Assembly: GCA_963823215.1 (NCBI GenBank)
Contig: CAWGKT010000002.1
Location: 62,001-126,000, forward strand
DNA: 64,000 nt
DNA from: CAIWHR01 sp963823215
GTDB lineage: Bacteria; Pseudomonadota; Gammaproteobacteria; Burkholderiales; Casimicrobiaceae
Direction of reading: 5' to 3'
Shown piece by piece: positions 18,964-26,874 of this stretch (position 1 is the stretch's first letter; every line of letters begins with the position of its first letter). The translations under genes were made by a program, and so were the position numbers. The notes under the pieces are model-generated. The model was not told where the DNA came from. It worked only from the letters and a program-made list of their open reading frames with translations, and ran no database searches.

Positions 18964-21320
18964 CGATCGCGGCGAGTGCCCCGCGTTCCACCGGCGCCAT
19001 CGGCGTCCGCCAGCCGCTGATCGACGGCGTCGAGAAGGTCACCGGCCGGCGCGCTACACGGCGGATCTGCCGGCCGCGGGAGCGCTCGTCGGCGCGATCC
19101 TGCGCAGCCCCGTCGCGCACGGCGAGATCCGCCGCATCGACACGTCGCGTGCCCGTGCCTTGCCCGGCGTGCGCGCCGTCGTCACCGGCGATGATTGCGC
19201 CGTCGCCTATGGCGTGATCCCGGTCGCGCAGAACGAGTTTCCGCTGGCCCGCGAGCGCGTCCGCTATCGCGGCGAGCCGGTCGCGGCGGTCGCCGCCGAC
19301 GACGACGTCAGCGCACGCGCGGCGCTGGCGGCGATCGAGCTCGACATCGCGCCGCTGCCGGCGTATTTCGACGCCGCTGCGGCGCGCGCCGCCGACGCGA
19401 CGCTGCTGCACGCCAACAAGCCCGGCAACGTCGAGCGCGAGGTCGACCACACGTTCGGCGATGTCGACGCCGGCTTCGCCGCCGCGGACCTCGTGCGCGA
19501 GGAGCGCTTCCACTATGCCGAGGTCTCGCACGCGATGATGGAGCCCAACGCGGCGCTCGCCGAGTACGACGCCGAGCGCGACCGGCTGACGCTCCATTCG
19601 GTGACGCAGGTCCCCTACTACGTGCATCTGGCGCTCGCCCGCTGCCTCGGCATGGACGAGTCGCGCATCCGCGTGGTCAAGCCGTTCGTCGGCGGCGGCT
19701 TCGGCCATCGCACGGAAACGCTCAACTTCGAGATCATCGCCGCGCTGCTCGCGCGCGCCGCGGGCGGCACGGTGAAGCTCGAGCTCTCGCGCGAGGAAAC
19801 GTTTCTGACCCACCGCGGCCGGCCCGAGACCGACGTGCGGCTGAAGATCGGACTGAAGCACTCCGGCGAGATCACCGCGGTCGACTGCGAGGTCGTCCAG
19901 CGCGGCGGCGGTTACGCCGGCTACGGATTGGTGACGATCCTCTACGCCGGGGCCCTGCTGCACGCGCTCTACCGCCTGCCGGCGTGCAGGTATCACGGCC
20001 TTCGCGTCTACAGCAACACGCCGCCCAATGGCGCGATGCGCGGCCACGGCTCGGTCGACGTGCGGCACGCGTTCGAGGCGACGCTCGACCGGATGGCCGA
20101 TGAGCTCGGCCTCGATCCGTTCGCCGTGCGCCGCGCGAACCTGCTGCCGGTGCCGCACCGGACGATCAACGATCTGCAGGTCAATTCGTGCGGGCTCGCC
20201 GGAATGTCTCGACATCGTCGAGCGCGCGTCGGGCTGGCGCGACGCGCCGCGGCAAGCTCCCGCGCGGACGCGGTCTCGGCATGGCGTGCTCGCACTACGT
20301 GAGCGGTTCCGCGAAGCCCGTGCACTGGACCGGCGAGCCGCACGCGGTGGTCAACCTCAAGCTCGACTTCGACGGCGGGATCACCGTGCTGACCGGCGCC
20401 TGCCGACATCGGACAGGGGAGCTCGACGCTGATCGCGCAGACGGTGGCCGAGGTGCTGGGGCTGTCGCTCGAGCGCCTCACCGTCGTCGCCAACGACAGC
20501 CGGGTCACGCCGAAGGACAACGGCTCGTACTCGTCGCGCGTGTCGTTCATGGTCGGCAACGCCGCGATCGGCGCGGCGCGCGAGCTGCAGCGCGTGCTGG
20601 TCGAGGCGGCGGCGCGCAAGCTCGAGGTCGCCTCTGCCGACGTCGAGCTGCGAAGGCGAGCGCTACCGCGTCGCCGGCACCGATCGCGCGTCTGACCTAC
20701 AAGGACGTCGTCACCGCGGCGCTCGAGGACGGCGGCACGCTCACCGTCAAGGGCACGTGGTCGACGCCGCCGGAAACGCAGGGCGGCAAGTTCAAGGGCG
20801 CGGCGGTGGGATCGAGCGCGGGGTTTTCCTACGCGGCGCAGGTGGTCGAAGTCAGCGTCGACGAGGACACCGGGATGGTCGCGGTCGAGCGCGTGTGGGT
20901 CGCGCACGACTGCGGGCGCGCGATCAATCCGCTCGCGGTCGAGGGCCAGGTGCAGGGCTCGGTGTGGATGGGGATGGGCCAGGCGCTGTCCGAGGAATCG
21001 CAGTACCACGAGGGCCTGTCGCTGCGCGCCAACCTGCTCGACTACCGCGTGCCGACGATCGTCGAGTCGCCGCCGATCGAGACCTACATCGTCGAGGCGC
21101 GCGACCCGCACGGACCGTTCGGCGCGAAGGAGGCGGGCGAAGGCTCGCTGTCCGGCTTCCTGCCGGCGCTCACCAACGCGATCGCCGACGCGATCGGGTT
21201 GCGCCTCAACGAACTGCCGGCGTCGCCCGACCGGCTGCTGGAAGCGATCACCGCGCGCCGGCGCGCCGAGAGCGCTGCGCAAGATCGCGGGCAAGGCGTC
21301 GCCGCGCGGATGGTGCCTGA
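18960..21320 (+). CDS. hcrA: 4-hydroxybenzoyl-CoA reductase alpha subunit (molybdenum), many frameshifts
   Basis: Mo-cofactor catalytic subunit that reductively removes the phenolic hydroxyl of 4-hydroxybenzoyl-CoA to give benzoyl-CoA. Family motifs are seen in order: RQPLIDGVEKVTG, ARYTADLP, VGGGFGHRTE (MoCo loop), GAMRGHG, ADIGQGSSTLIAQT, DCGRAINP and GAKEAGEG. The reading frame changes about seven times (near 19052, 20199, 20253, 20402, 20649, 20691 and 21262). All but the first are +1 shifts cured by deleting one base; the first needs one G restored in GGCCGGCGCG. No stop codon interrupts the conserved stretches, and the summed length (about 785 aa) is that of known alpha subunits. The exact C-terminus is uncertain. 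Confidence 0.75.
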
Positions 21321-22336
21321 TGGAGCGCATCGCGCCGTTCACGCTTGCGCCGGCCCGCGTCCGCTCGCCGAGGCGGCGGCGCTGCTCGCGGCGACGCCCG
21401 GGCGCGCGACCGCTGGCCGGCGGCACGGACCTCCTGCCCAACCTGCGCGACGGCCTCGGCGAGCCGCCGGCGCTCGTCGATCTTGGCCGGCATCGCCGGA
21501 GCTGTCGGCGATCACCGTCGACGCGCGAGGGCACGACGATCGGCGCCGGCGTCACGCTCGCGCGGATCGCGTCCGACGCGACGACTCCGGCGCGTGCTGC
21601 CGGTGCTGGCCGAAGCCGCGGCCACCGTCGCCGGACCCGGCCATCGCACGGTCGCGACGCTCGGCGGCAACCTCTGCCTCGACACGCGCTGCGTGTTCTA
21701 CAACCAGAGCGAGTGGTGGCGCCGCGCGAACGATTTCTGCCTGAAGCACGGCGGCGATGTCTGCCACGTCGCGCCGCAGGGCAAGCATTGCCACGCGGCG
21801 TTTTCCGGCGATCTCGCGCCGGCGCTGCTCGTGCTCGACGCGACGATCGAGATCGTCGGCCCGGCCGGCGCGCGGCGCTTGCCGCTCGCGGAGCTCTACG
21901 TCGACGACGGCGCCCGGCATCTGGCGCTCGCGCCCGGCGAGATCGTCGCCGCGGTGCGCATCCCGGCGCAGCCCGCGAGCGCGCGCACCGGCTACCGCAA
22001 GGCGCGGGCGCGCGGCGCGATCGATTTTCCGCTCGCCGGCGTCGCCGCGCGGGTCGAGATGAACGACGGCCGACTCGCGCGCACTGCGCGTCGCGCTGAC
22101 CGGCACCAACTCGCGGCCGTTCCTGCTCGACGGCACCGATGCGCTCGTCGGCGACGCGCAGTGACCGACGAAACGCTGGCGCAGCTCGGCAAGCTCGTGC
22201 AGAAGCAGGTGAGCCCGATGCGCACGACGGTCACGCATTCCAACTACCGGCGGCAGGTCGCGGCCGTGCTGGCCCAGCGGCTGGTGCGCGAGCTTGCCGC
22301 CGAACCGGTTGCCGGCGCCCGTGGAACATCGGGTGA
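21320..22336 (+). CDS. hcrB: 4-hydroxybenzoyl-CoA reductase beta subunit (FAD, extra [4Fe-4S]), many frameshifts
   Basis: FAD-binding subunit: GARPLAGGTDLLPNLR is the first FAD loop, and TVATLGGNLCLDTRC the second. Immediately after come the diagnostic cysteines of 4-hydroxybenzoyl-CoA reductase (LDTRC, NDFCLKHGGDVCHVAPQG, KHCHAAF), which bind a [4Fe-4S] cluster absent from other xanthine-oxidase-family beta subunits. Frames change about eight times, six of them within 21365-21585 and again near 22080 and 22160; most are +1. The end is not certain: a stop at 22334 is reached by one more shift, giving about 338 residues (relatives are about 325). The ATG at 21320 overlaps a TGA in the preceding gene region (TGATG). 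Confidence 0.8.
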
Positions 22337-22362
22337 AGCCGAACGGGCGCGCGGCAATCGGC

Positions 22363-22631
22363 ATGGACACCTCCGCAAATGCCTCAGGCCCCGCAGCCCC
22401 CGGCTCGCCGGCGCGACGCTGGACCGCCGCGGATGGCATCCACGTCGACGTGCGCGGCCTCGCTCCGCCAGAGCCACTCGTGGCGATCGTCAGCTGCTCG
22501 AGTCGATCGGAGACGCCACCACACCGGTGATCGTCCATCACGAGCGCGACCCGGTGATGCTCTACGGCGAGCTCGCCGAGCGTGGCTGGACGGTGGAACG
22601 CGTCGACGCCGGCCCGGTGAAGTGCGGCTGA
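22363..22631 (+). CDS. DUF2249-domain protein, one frameshift
   Basis: Small cytoplasmic protein (about 89 aa) of the DUF2249 family, often encoded beside haemerythrin-like and nitric-oxide-related genes. The domain core is HVDVRGLAPPEPLVAIV, followed in another frame by LLESIGDATTPVIVHHERDP and VMLYGELAERGWTVE. Joining them needs one base added at GTCAGCTG (GTCCAGCTG), one of the few deletion-type breaks in the window. It is followed after 16 bases by the NnrS-like gene. Function not established; frequently proposed in metal or redox handling. Confidence 0.7.
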
Positions 22632-22647
22632 AGCTCGAGCGCGCGCG

Positions 22648-23987
22648 GTGAAGCTCGCCGCGGGCGCTTCCTCGCCGGGAGCCGGGAGCCGCCTGCTGCC
22701 GCCGTCGATTCCGTTCCGCTTCTTCGGCGCCGCGGTCGCTGTTCCACCTGCTGCGCGTGGATCGCGCTGTTCGTCGACGCCGAAGCCGGCCGCGCGCTTT
22801 GCGGGCGGCCTCGGCTGGCCACTCGCCGCGCTGCATTTCGTCACGCTCGGCGTGCTCGCGATGACGGCCGATCGGCGCCAGCCTGCAGCTGCTGCCGGTC
22901 GCGACGAGACGGCCGCGTCGGCAGCGGACGCTGGCCGGCCGCGATCTGGTGGCTGTACACGCCCGGCGTGGCGATGACCGCGCTCGGGATGGGCACCGGC
23001 GCAACCACGATGCTCGCCGCGGGCGCCATCGCAGTGGTGGCGGCGCTCGCCGCGTACGCAGCGCTGCTCGCGCGCAATCTCGTCGGGGCCAAGGGAATGC
23101 CTGTCGTCGTCGCGCACGGCTGGGCCGCGCTCGCGTCACTGGTCGTGGTCATCGCGACCGCGCTGGCGCTCGCCGGCGCGTACGTCGGCGTGCCGACGAT
23201 CGACCGCGCGACGGCGATCGCGCTGCACGTCGCCTTCGCCGGGTACGGCTTCATGGGCATGCTGGCGCTCGGTCTCTCGTACATCGTCGTGCCGATGTTC
23301 GCGCTCTCGGCGCCGCCCGCGGAGCGTCCGGCGTGGGCATCGTTCGCGCTGGCCGCGCTCGCGCTGCTCCTCGCCGGCGACCGCGGCGCTGGACATCGCG
23401 CCGCCGGACTGCTCCGCACCGTGCGCGATCGCCGCGGGACTTGCCGCGGTGGCCGTGCATCTGCGGCTGATGGCCATCGCGCTGCCGACCGGAATGCGGC
23501 AGCCATCTCGGCCGCTCGTTCACGCTCGTCCGGGTGGCGTGGGCGGTCGCTCGTCGGCGAGCCTCGTCCGTCGCGCTGGCGGTCGTCGCTCGACGCGCCC
23601 GTCGACGGCATTGCGACGCAGTTCGGGCTCGCGCTCATCGGCGGCTGGCTGCTGACGTTCCTGCTCGCGCATCCTGCAGCGGATCGTGCCGTTCCTCGCG
23701 TCGATGCACGCGGGCCAGGTGCAGTACGCGCGGCAGGGGCCTGCCGCCGACCCCTTCGGCGCTGACCGCCGAGCGCCCGCTTGCGATCCATTTCGCCTGC
23801 CACCTTGCCGCGCTGGCGCTGCTCGCGCTCGCCGTCGCTGCCGACAGCGCTGCTCGCGGTCCGCGTCGCGGCCGCCGTCGGGCACGGTCGGTGCGCTCGC
23901 CTTCGGCGCATTCTTCGCGACCGCGATGCGGCGAATGCGGCGGCCGCAGCGACACCGGCCGGCCCCGGCACGATGCCGGCGGCTTGA
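22648..23987 (+). CDS. Polytopic membrane protein, NnrS-like, several frameshifts
   Basis: Hydrophobic protein of about 440 residues with around ten or more membrane helices. Recognisable stretches across the frames: IPFRFFGAAVA, WPLAALHFVTLGVLAMTA, then a long uninterrupted run of helices at 22968-23385 (VVVAHGWAALASLVVV, HVAFAGYGFMGMLALGLSY), and FACHLAALALLALA with ALAFGAFFATAM near the end. The conserved histidines in helices resemble NnrS and haem-copper-oxidase-like proteins found with DUF2249 and haemerythrin genes in denitrifiers; assignment to NnrS is tentative. Frames change roughly seven times. The stop at 23985 overlaps the FNR-type box of the next gene. Confidence 0.55.
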
Positions 23988-23997
23988 CCCGCATCAA
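23984..23997 (+). promoter_or_regulatory. FNR/FixK-type box upstream of the haemerythrin gene
   Basis: TTGAC-CCGC-ATCAA: one mismatch to the FNR consensus TTGAT-N4-ATCAA and fully within the FixK consensus. It begins at the stop codon of the preceding gene. A TATTCT hexamer (24021-24026) lies about 33 bases from its centre, near class II spacing, and CATAAT (24040-24045) at about 52, compatible with class I. Confidence 0.7.
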
Positions 23998-24018
23998 TGG
24001 TCCGGACCGCCGCGCTCG

Positions 24019-24040
24019 GGTATTCTGGTATCCGAATACC
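24019..24040. promoter_or_regulatory. 22-bp palindrome (GGTATTC-N8-GAATACC), candidate operator
   Basis: Perfect 7-bp arms separated by 8 bases, placed between the FNR-type box and the haemerythrin start and overlapping a possible -10 element (TATTCT), so a bound protein would block or modulate transcription. It does not match the GGT-N7-ACC site of NorR. The binding protein is unknown; an Rrf2 regulator is encoded 10 kb away. Confidence 0.5.
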
Positions 24041-24056
24041 ATAATGAGGATCGCAC

Positions 24057-24553
24057 ATGAGCTTCCAGCGCCAGGTGAGCCAAGCGCTCGACAACGATCA
24101 TCGCGCCAACCTCGATCTGCTCGGGCCGGGTCGAGCTGGCGTTCGCGCGCACCGGCCGCGCCGGCATGGCGCGCGATCCCGATCTCGGCAAGCTCGCCGG
24201 CGCGCTCGCCCGGCAGCTCGAGCAGGACGTCGGCCGGCACTTCGACTTCGAGGAGCGCGACCTCTTTCCGCGCCTCGCCGACGCCGGCGACGGCGACATC
24301 GCCGCGCTGCTCACCGACGAGCACGAGGCGATCCGCGCCGTGGCGGCCGAAGTGCTGCCGCTCGCGCGCGCCGCGGCCGACCGCGACGCTCGACGATGCC
24401 GGCTGGGAGGCGCTGAAGCGCGGCACGCTCGAGCTCGTGGAGCGGCTGGTCGCGCACATCCAGAAGGAAACGATGGCGCTCTTGCCGATGCTCGAGGATC
24501 TGCTCGACGAGGACAGCGATCGCGAGCTCGCGTTCGCGTATGCGTCCGGTTGA
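24057..24553 (+). CDS. Haemerythrin (HHE) domain protein, two frameshifts
   Basis: Small four-helix di-iron protein (about 164 aa). Candidate iron ligands appear in family order: NDHRAN near residue 15, HFDFEERDLFP near 65 (H...E..), TDEHEAI near 90, and HIQKETMALLPMLE near 140 (H...E). Such proteins bind O2 or NO, or help repair Fe-S clusters (DnrN/YtfE-like). The ATG at 24057 follows a GAGG motif. Frames change by +1 near 24128 and 24388; deleting one base at each gives LLGRVELAFART and ADRTLDDAGWEAL. It is preceded by an FNR-type box and a 22-bp palindrome, so regulation by low oxygen and perhaps NO is likely. Confidence 0.75.
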
Positions 24554-24603
24554 AGCAGCCAGGGACGGACATGGCGACTGGGCGATGCAAACCGTGAATC
24601 GCC

Positions 24604-25590
24604 GTGCGCGCGCTCGCGCGCGAAGACCTGGACGCGGTCGTCGCCATCGACGCCGGCCATCGAGGGCCGGCCGCGGCGCGCCTACTTCGAGCGACGGCTC
24701 GCCGCCGCGGTGCGGGCGCCGAAGCTGCACGCGCAGTTCGCCGCGACCGACGCGACCGGGCTCGCCGGCTACATCCTCGCCCGCGTGCTGGAGGGCGAAT
24801 TCGGGCGCACCGAGCCCGGGCTGCGCCTCGAGATCGTCGGCGTGCGCCGCGACGCGCAGCACCACGGCATCGGCACGCTGCTGCTCGACGCGCTCGCCGA
24901 CGTGGGCGCGGCGGCACGGCATCCGCGACCTGCGCACGCAGGCCGCCTGGAACGACCACGGCATGCTGCGCTGGCTCGACGCGATGGACTTCTCGCTGGC
25001 GCCCAATCACATCGTCGACTGCGCCGTGGCCGGCGGCCAGTACACGCCGGAGCGCGACGACCCGGTGACGATCCCCGACGGCGAAGGCCCGGCGCACGAA
25101 ATCGACTACGGCGGGCAATCGGACAATCATTTCGAGCGGCTCGCGCGCGACCTCGCCGACGTGCGCGCGATGAGCCCCGGCGATCTCGCCGAAATCGTCC
25201 CGCATCGACCGCGCGATCACCGGCCGCAACCGCGAGGCCTACATGCAGGCCAAGCTCGACGAGGCGATGGTCGACTCGGCGATCCGCGTCTCGCTGACCG
25301 CGCGCCTCGATCGCGCGATCGTCGGCTACCTGATGGCGAGCGCGGACCTCGGCGACTTCGGCCGCACGGAACCGGTCGCGGTCATCGACACCATCGGCGT
25401 CGACCCGGATTACGCGCATCGCGGCGTCGGCCACGCGCTGTTGTCGCAACTGTTCGCGAACCTGGGCGCCTTGCGCATCGAGCGCGTCGAAACGGTGGTC
25501 GCGCCGCGCGATCTCGCGCTGCTCGGCTTTCTCTACGACGTCGGATTCGCGCCGTCGCAGCGCATTCCCTTCGTGCGGCGCCTCGCCTGA
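24604..25590 (+). CDS. Tandem double-GNAT acetyltransferase, three frameshifts
   Basis: Protein of about 327 residues with two GNAT domains. First: VRALAREDLDAVVAID start, GVRRDAQHHGIGTLLLDAL as the acetyl-CoA loop, then WLDAMDFSLAPNHIVDC. Second: DLAEIVRIDRAITGRN start, IGVDPDYAHRGVGHALLSQL as the loop, and LLGFLYDVGFAPSQRIPF. Frames move by +1 near 24657, 24906 and 25200, and each is cured by removing one base. The start is a GTG at 24604; an ATG at 24585 in another frame is the alternative. It is sandwiched between haemerythrin and DUF59 genes, six bases from the latter, so it belongs to that operon. Substrate unknown; protein lysine acetylation linked to redox stress is speculative. Confidence 0.7.
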
Positions 25591-25596
25591 GCGGCC

Positions 25597-25914
25597 ATGA
25601 CGATTCCGCTGCCCGACGACGATGCGGTGCGCGAAGCGCTGCGGCAGGTCGAGGATCCCGAGGCCGGGATGAACATCGTCGACCTCGGTCTCGTCTACGC
25701 CGTCGAAGTCGGCGCCGGCGCGGTGCGGGTCGACCTGACGATGACCACCGCCGCGTGCCCGATGGCCGACATGATCGTCGACCAGGCACGCGACGCCATC
25801 AACGCCATCGTCCCGGCGGGAACGACTGTCGACGTGCAACTCGTCTGGGATCCGCCGTGGACGCCGGACAAGATGACCGGCGTCGCCCGCGAGCACTTCG
25901 GCTGGCCGGGTTAG
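25597..25914 (+). CDS. MIP18/DUF59-family Fe-S assembly protein (105 aa)
   Basis: Complete small protein of the MIP18 (DUF59) family, related to SufT and PaaD, which assist Fe-S cluster maturation. The characteristic N-terminus is AVREALRQVEDPEAGMNIVDLGLVY (read as ALRQVEDPE then MNIVDLGLVY), followed by LTMTTAACPMADMI with the conserved cysteine, and ending VWDPPWTPDKMT. It closes the DUF2249-to-DUF59 operon. It fits an NO/oxygen-stress cluster: haemerythrin to bind NO or deliver iron, DUF59 to rebuild clusters. No frameshift. Confidence 0.8.
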   Translation: MTIPLPDDDAVREALRQVEDPEAGMNIVDLGLVYAVEVGAGAVRVDLTMTTAACPMADMIVDQARDAINAIVPAGTTVDVQLVWDPPWTPDKMTGVAREHFGWPG

Positions 25915-26009
25915 GCGGTCAAGCGCGCGGCGAGTCCGCGGTGTGGCACCGGCGGTGCCGCCGGCCTGGTCGACGATATATGCCCCGGGGGCGGTCCCGG
26001 CCGGGTCGC

Positions 26010-26282
26010 CTACTTGCGCACGTGGCAGGACGTGCAGTCGAAGCGCGCGCCGGCGATCGCGGGCTTGCCTTCGAGGTTGCTGTAGTGGGTCGCCGGCGCA
26101 GGTGGAGGCAGCCCCTTCCGCTTCTTCCCGATGTCGCGCGGGCTGTCGTGGCACTCGAGGCAGCTGTTCTCCTGCCGTGTGACCACGTACCCATCGATCG
26201 CGTGCGGTATTGGTGGCGCAGTCTGGCCTTGTGCAGGTGCGGCGGACGCGAGGACGAGGGCAATGGCCAGCAACCACTTCAT
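26010..26282 (-). CDS. NapB-like di-haem cytochrome c (90 aa)
   Basis: Periplasmic small cytochrome: signal peptide (LLAIALVLASAAPAQG), then PPIPHAIDGYVVT, which is typical of NapB, and two haem motifs CLECH (near residue 41) and CTSCH (near 84) with THYSN between them. NapB normally feeds electrons to the NapA nitrate reductase and is about 130-150 residues, so this is a short version. No napA, napC or napD is nearby; it stands alone, convergent with the DUF59 gene. An FNR-type palindrome at 26331-26344 lies just upstream. It may serve another periplasmic reductase. Confidence 0.75.
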   Translation of the reverse strand: MKWLLAIALVLASAAPAQGQTAPPIPHAIDGYVVTRQENSCLECHDSPRDIGKKRKGLPPPAPATHYSNLEGKPAIAGARFDCTSCHVRK

Positions 26283-26330
26283 CGAATGTTCTCCTCCGTC
26301 GGCATGCTACCGCGAGGGTCGCGATGCACC

Positions 26331-26344
26331 TTGACGCTCGTCAA
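26331..26344 (-). promoter_or_regulatory. FNR/FixK-like palindrome upstream of the napB-like gene
   Basis: TTGAC-GCTC-GTCAA, a perfect palindrome of FixK type (two mismatches to the strict FNR consensus). On the minus strand a TAGCAT hexamer (26304-26309) is centred 31 bases away, near class II spacing. The gene start is about 50 bases downstream. Confidence 0.6.
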
Positions 26345-26405
26345 CCGCAGGCGTGGCCCAGATGGTTGCGGCACGCTCGCAGTCGGATTGCCGCTATCGT
26401 CGCCG

Positions 26406-26767
26406 CTACTTCGGAGGACTCGGCTGCGGGACCTGGTTTTCGATTGGCTTGATCGATTGGAACCACGCAAACAGCGCACGGAGATCGGCGTCCGTCAGCG
26501 GAGCAAGCGGGACAGATCCGGAACCGGCCCCCGCGGGAACTCGAATGCTCATCCGGCGGCTCTCCGTAGTCTCGTTACGCCCGACGACCACCCCGGGGAA
26601 AGCGCGATTAGAACGCCCGACGACTTCTTTGTCCAGCCGCGATGCCGCCGCCTTCCAGGAGCAGCAATGCCGCGGAGCTCGTCCAGTCGCGATTCGTTGG
26701 CTGGCGCATCGGCCCACGCCGTCCGTTCCATCTGCGGTTCAAACGCACACTCGTCGACCGCACTCAT
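26406..26767 (-). pseudogene. Remnant of a c-type cytochrome (C-terminal part)
   Basis: The C-terminal segment LTDADLRALFAWFQSI followed by KPIENQVPQP matches the end of mono-/di-haem cytochromes that accompany membrane dehydrogenases. Preceding protein-like sequence in another frame (SSGVLIALSPGWSSGVTRL) extends to about 26767, but no CxxCH haem motif remains. It is therefore a truncated relic, or a gene broken by errors and shortened. It lies upstream of the napB-like gene on the same strand. Confidence 0.4.
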
Positions 26768-26874
26768 GCCAATGGCGGTCGCTCGGCCGAGGCGATACCA
26801 TGCGTCACCTTGAATTCCCCAGATGTTGGCAGAGCCCAGTCATCGCTAACGACCGCCTTTCGGATAACCGCAAC

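Noticed and set aside
18477..22336. Xanthine dehydrogenase or aerobic CO dehydrogenase.
   Set aside because: The beta subunit has the extra four-cysteine loop after TVATLGGNLCLDTRC that is specific to 4-hydroxybenzoyl-CoA reductase, and no CO dehydrogenase active-site loop is seen in the alpha subunit.
24019..24040. NorR upstream site (GGT-N7-ACC).
   Set aside because: Spacing between GGT and ACC in the palindrome is 8 or 16, not 7, and no sigma-54 promoter elements are seen.
18860..25210. Programmed ribosomal frameshifting, or a decayed pseudogene cluster.
   Set aside because: Breaks are too numerous, lack slippery motifs, occur in unrelated genes, and leave conserved motifs and total length intact without stops.
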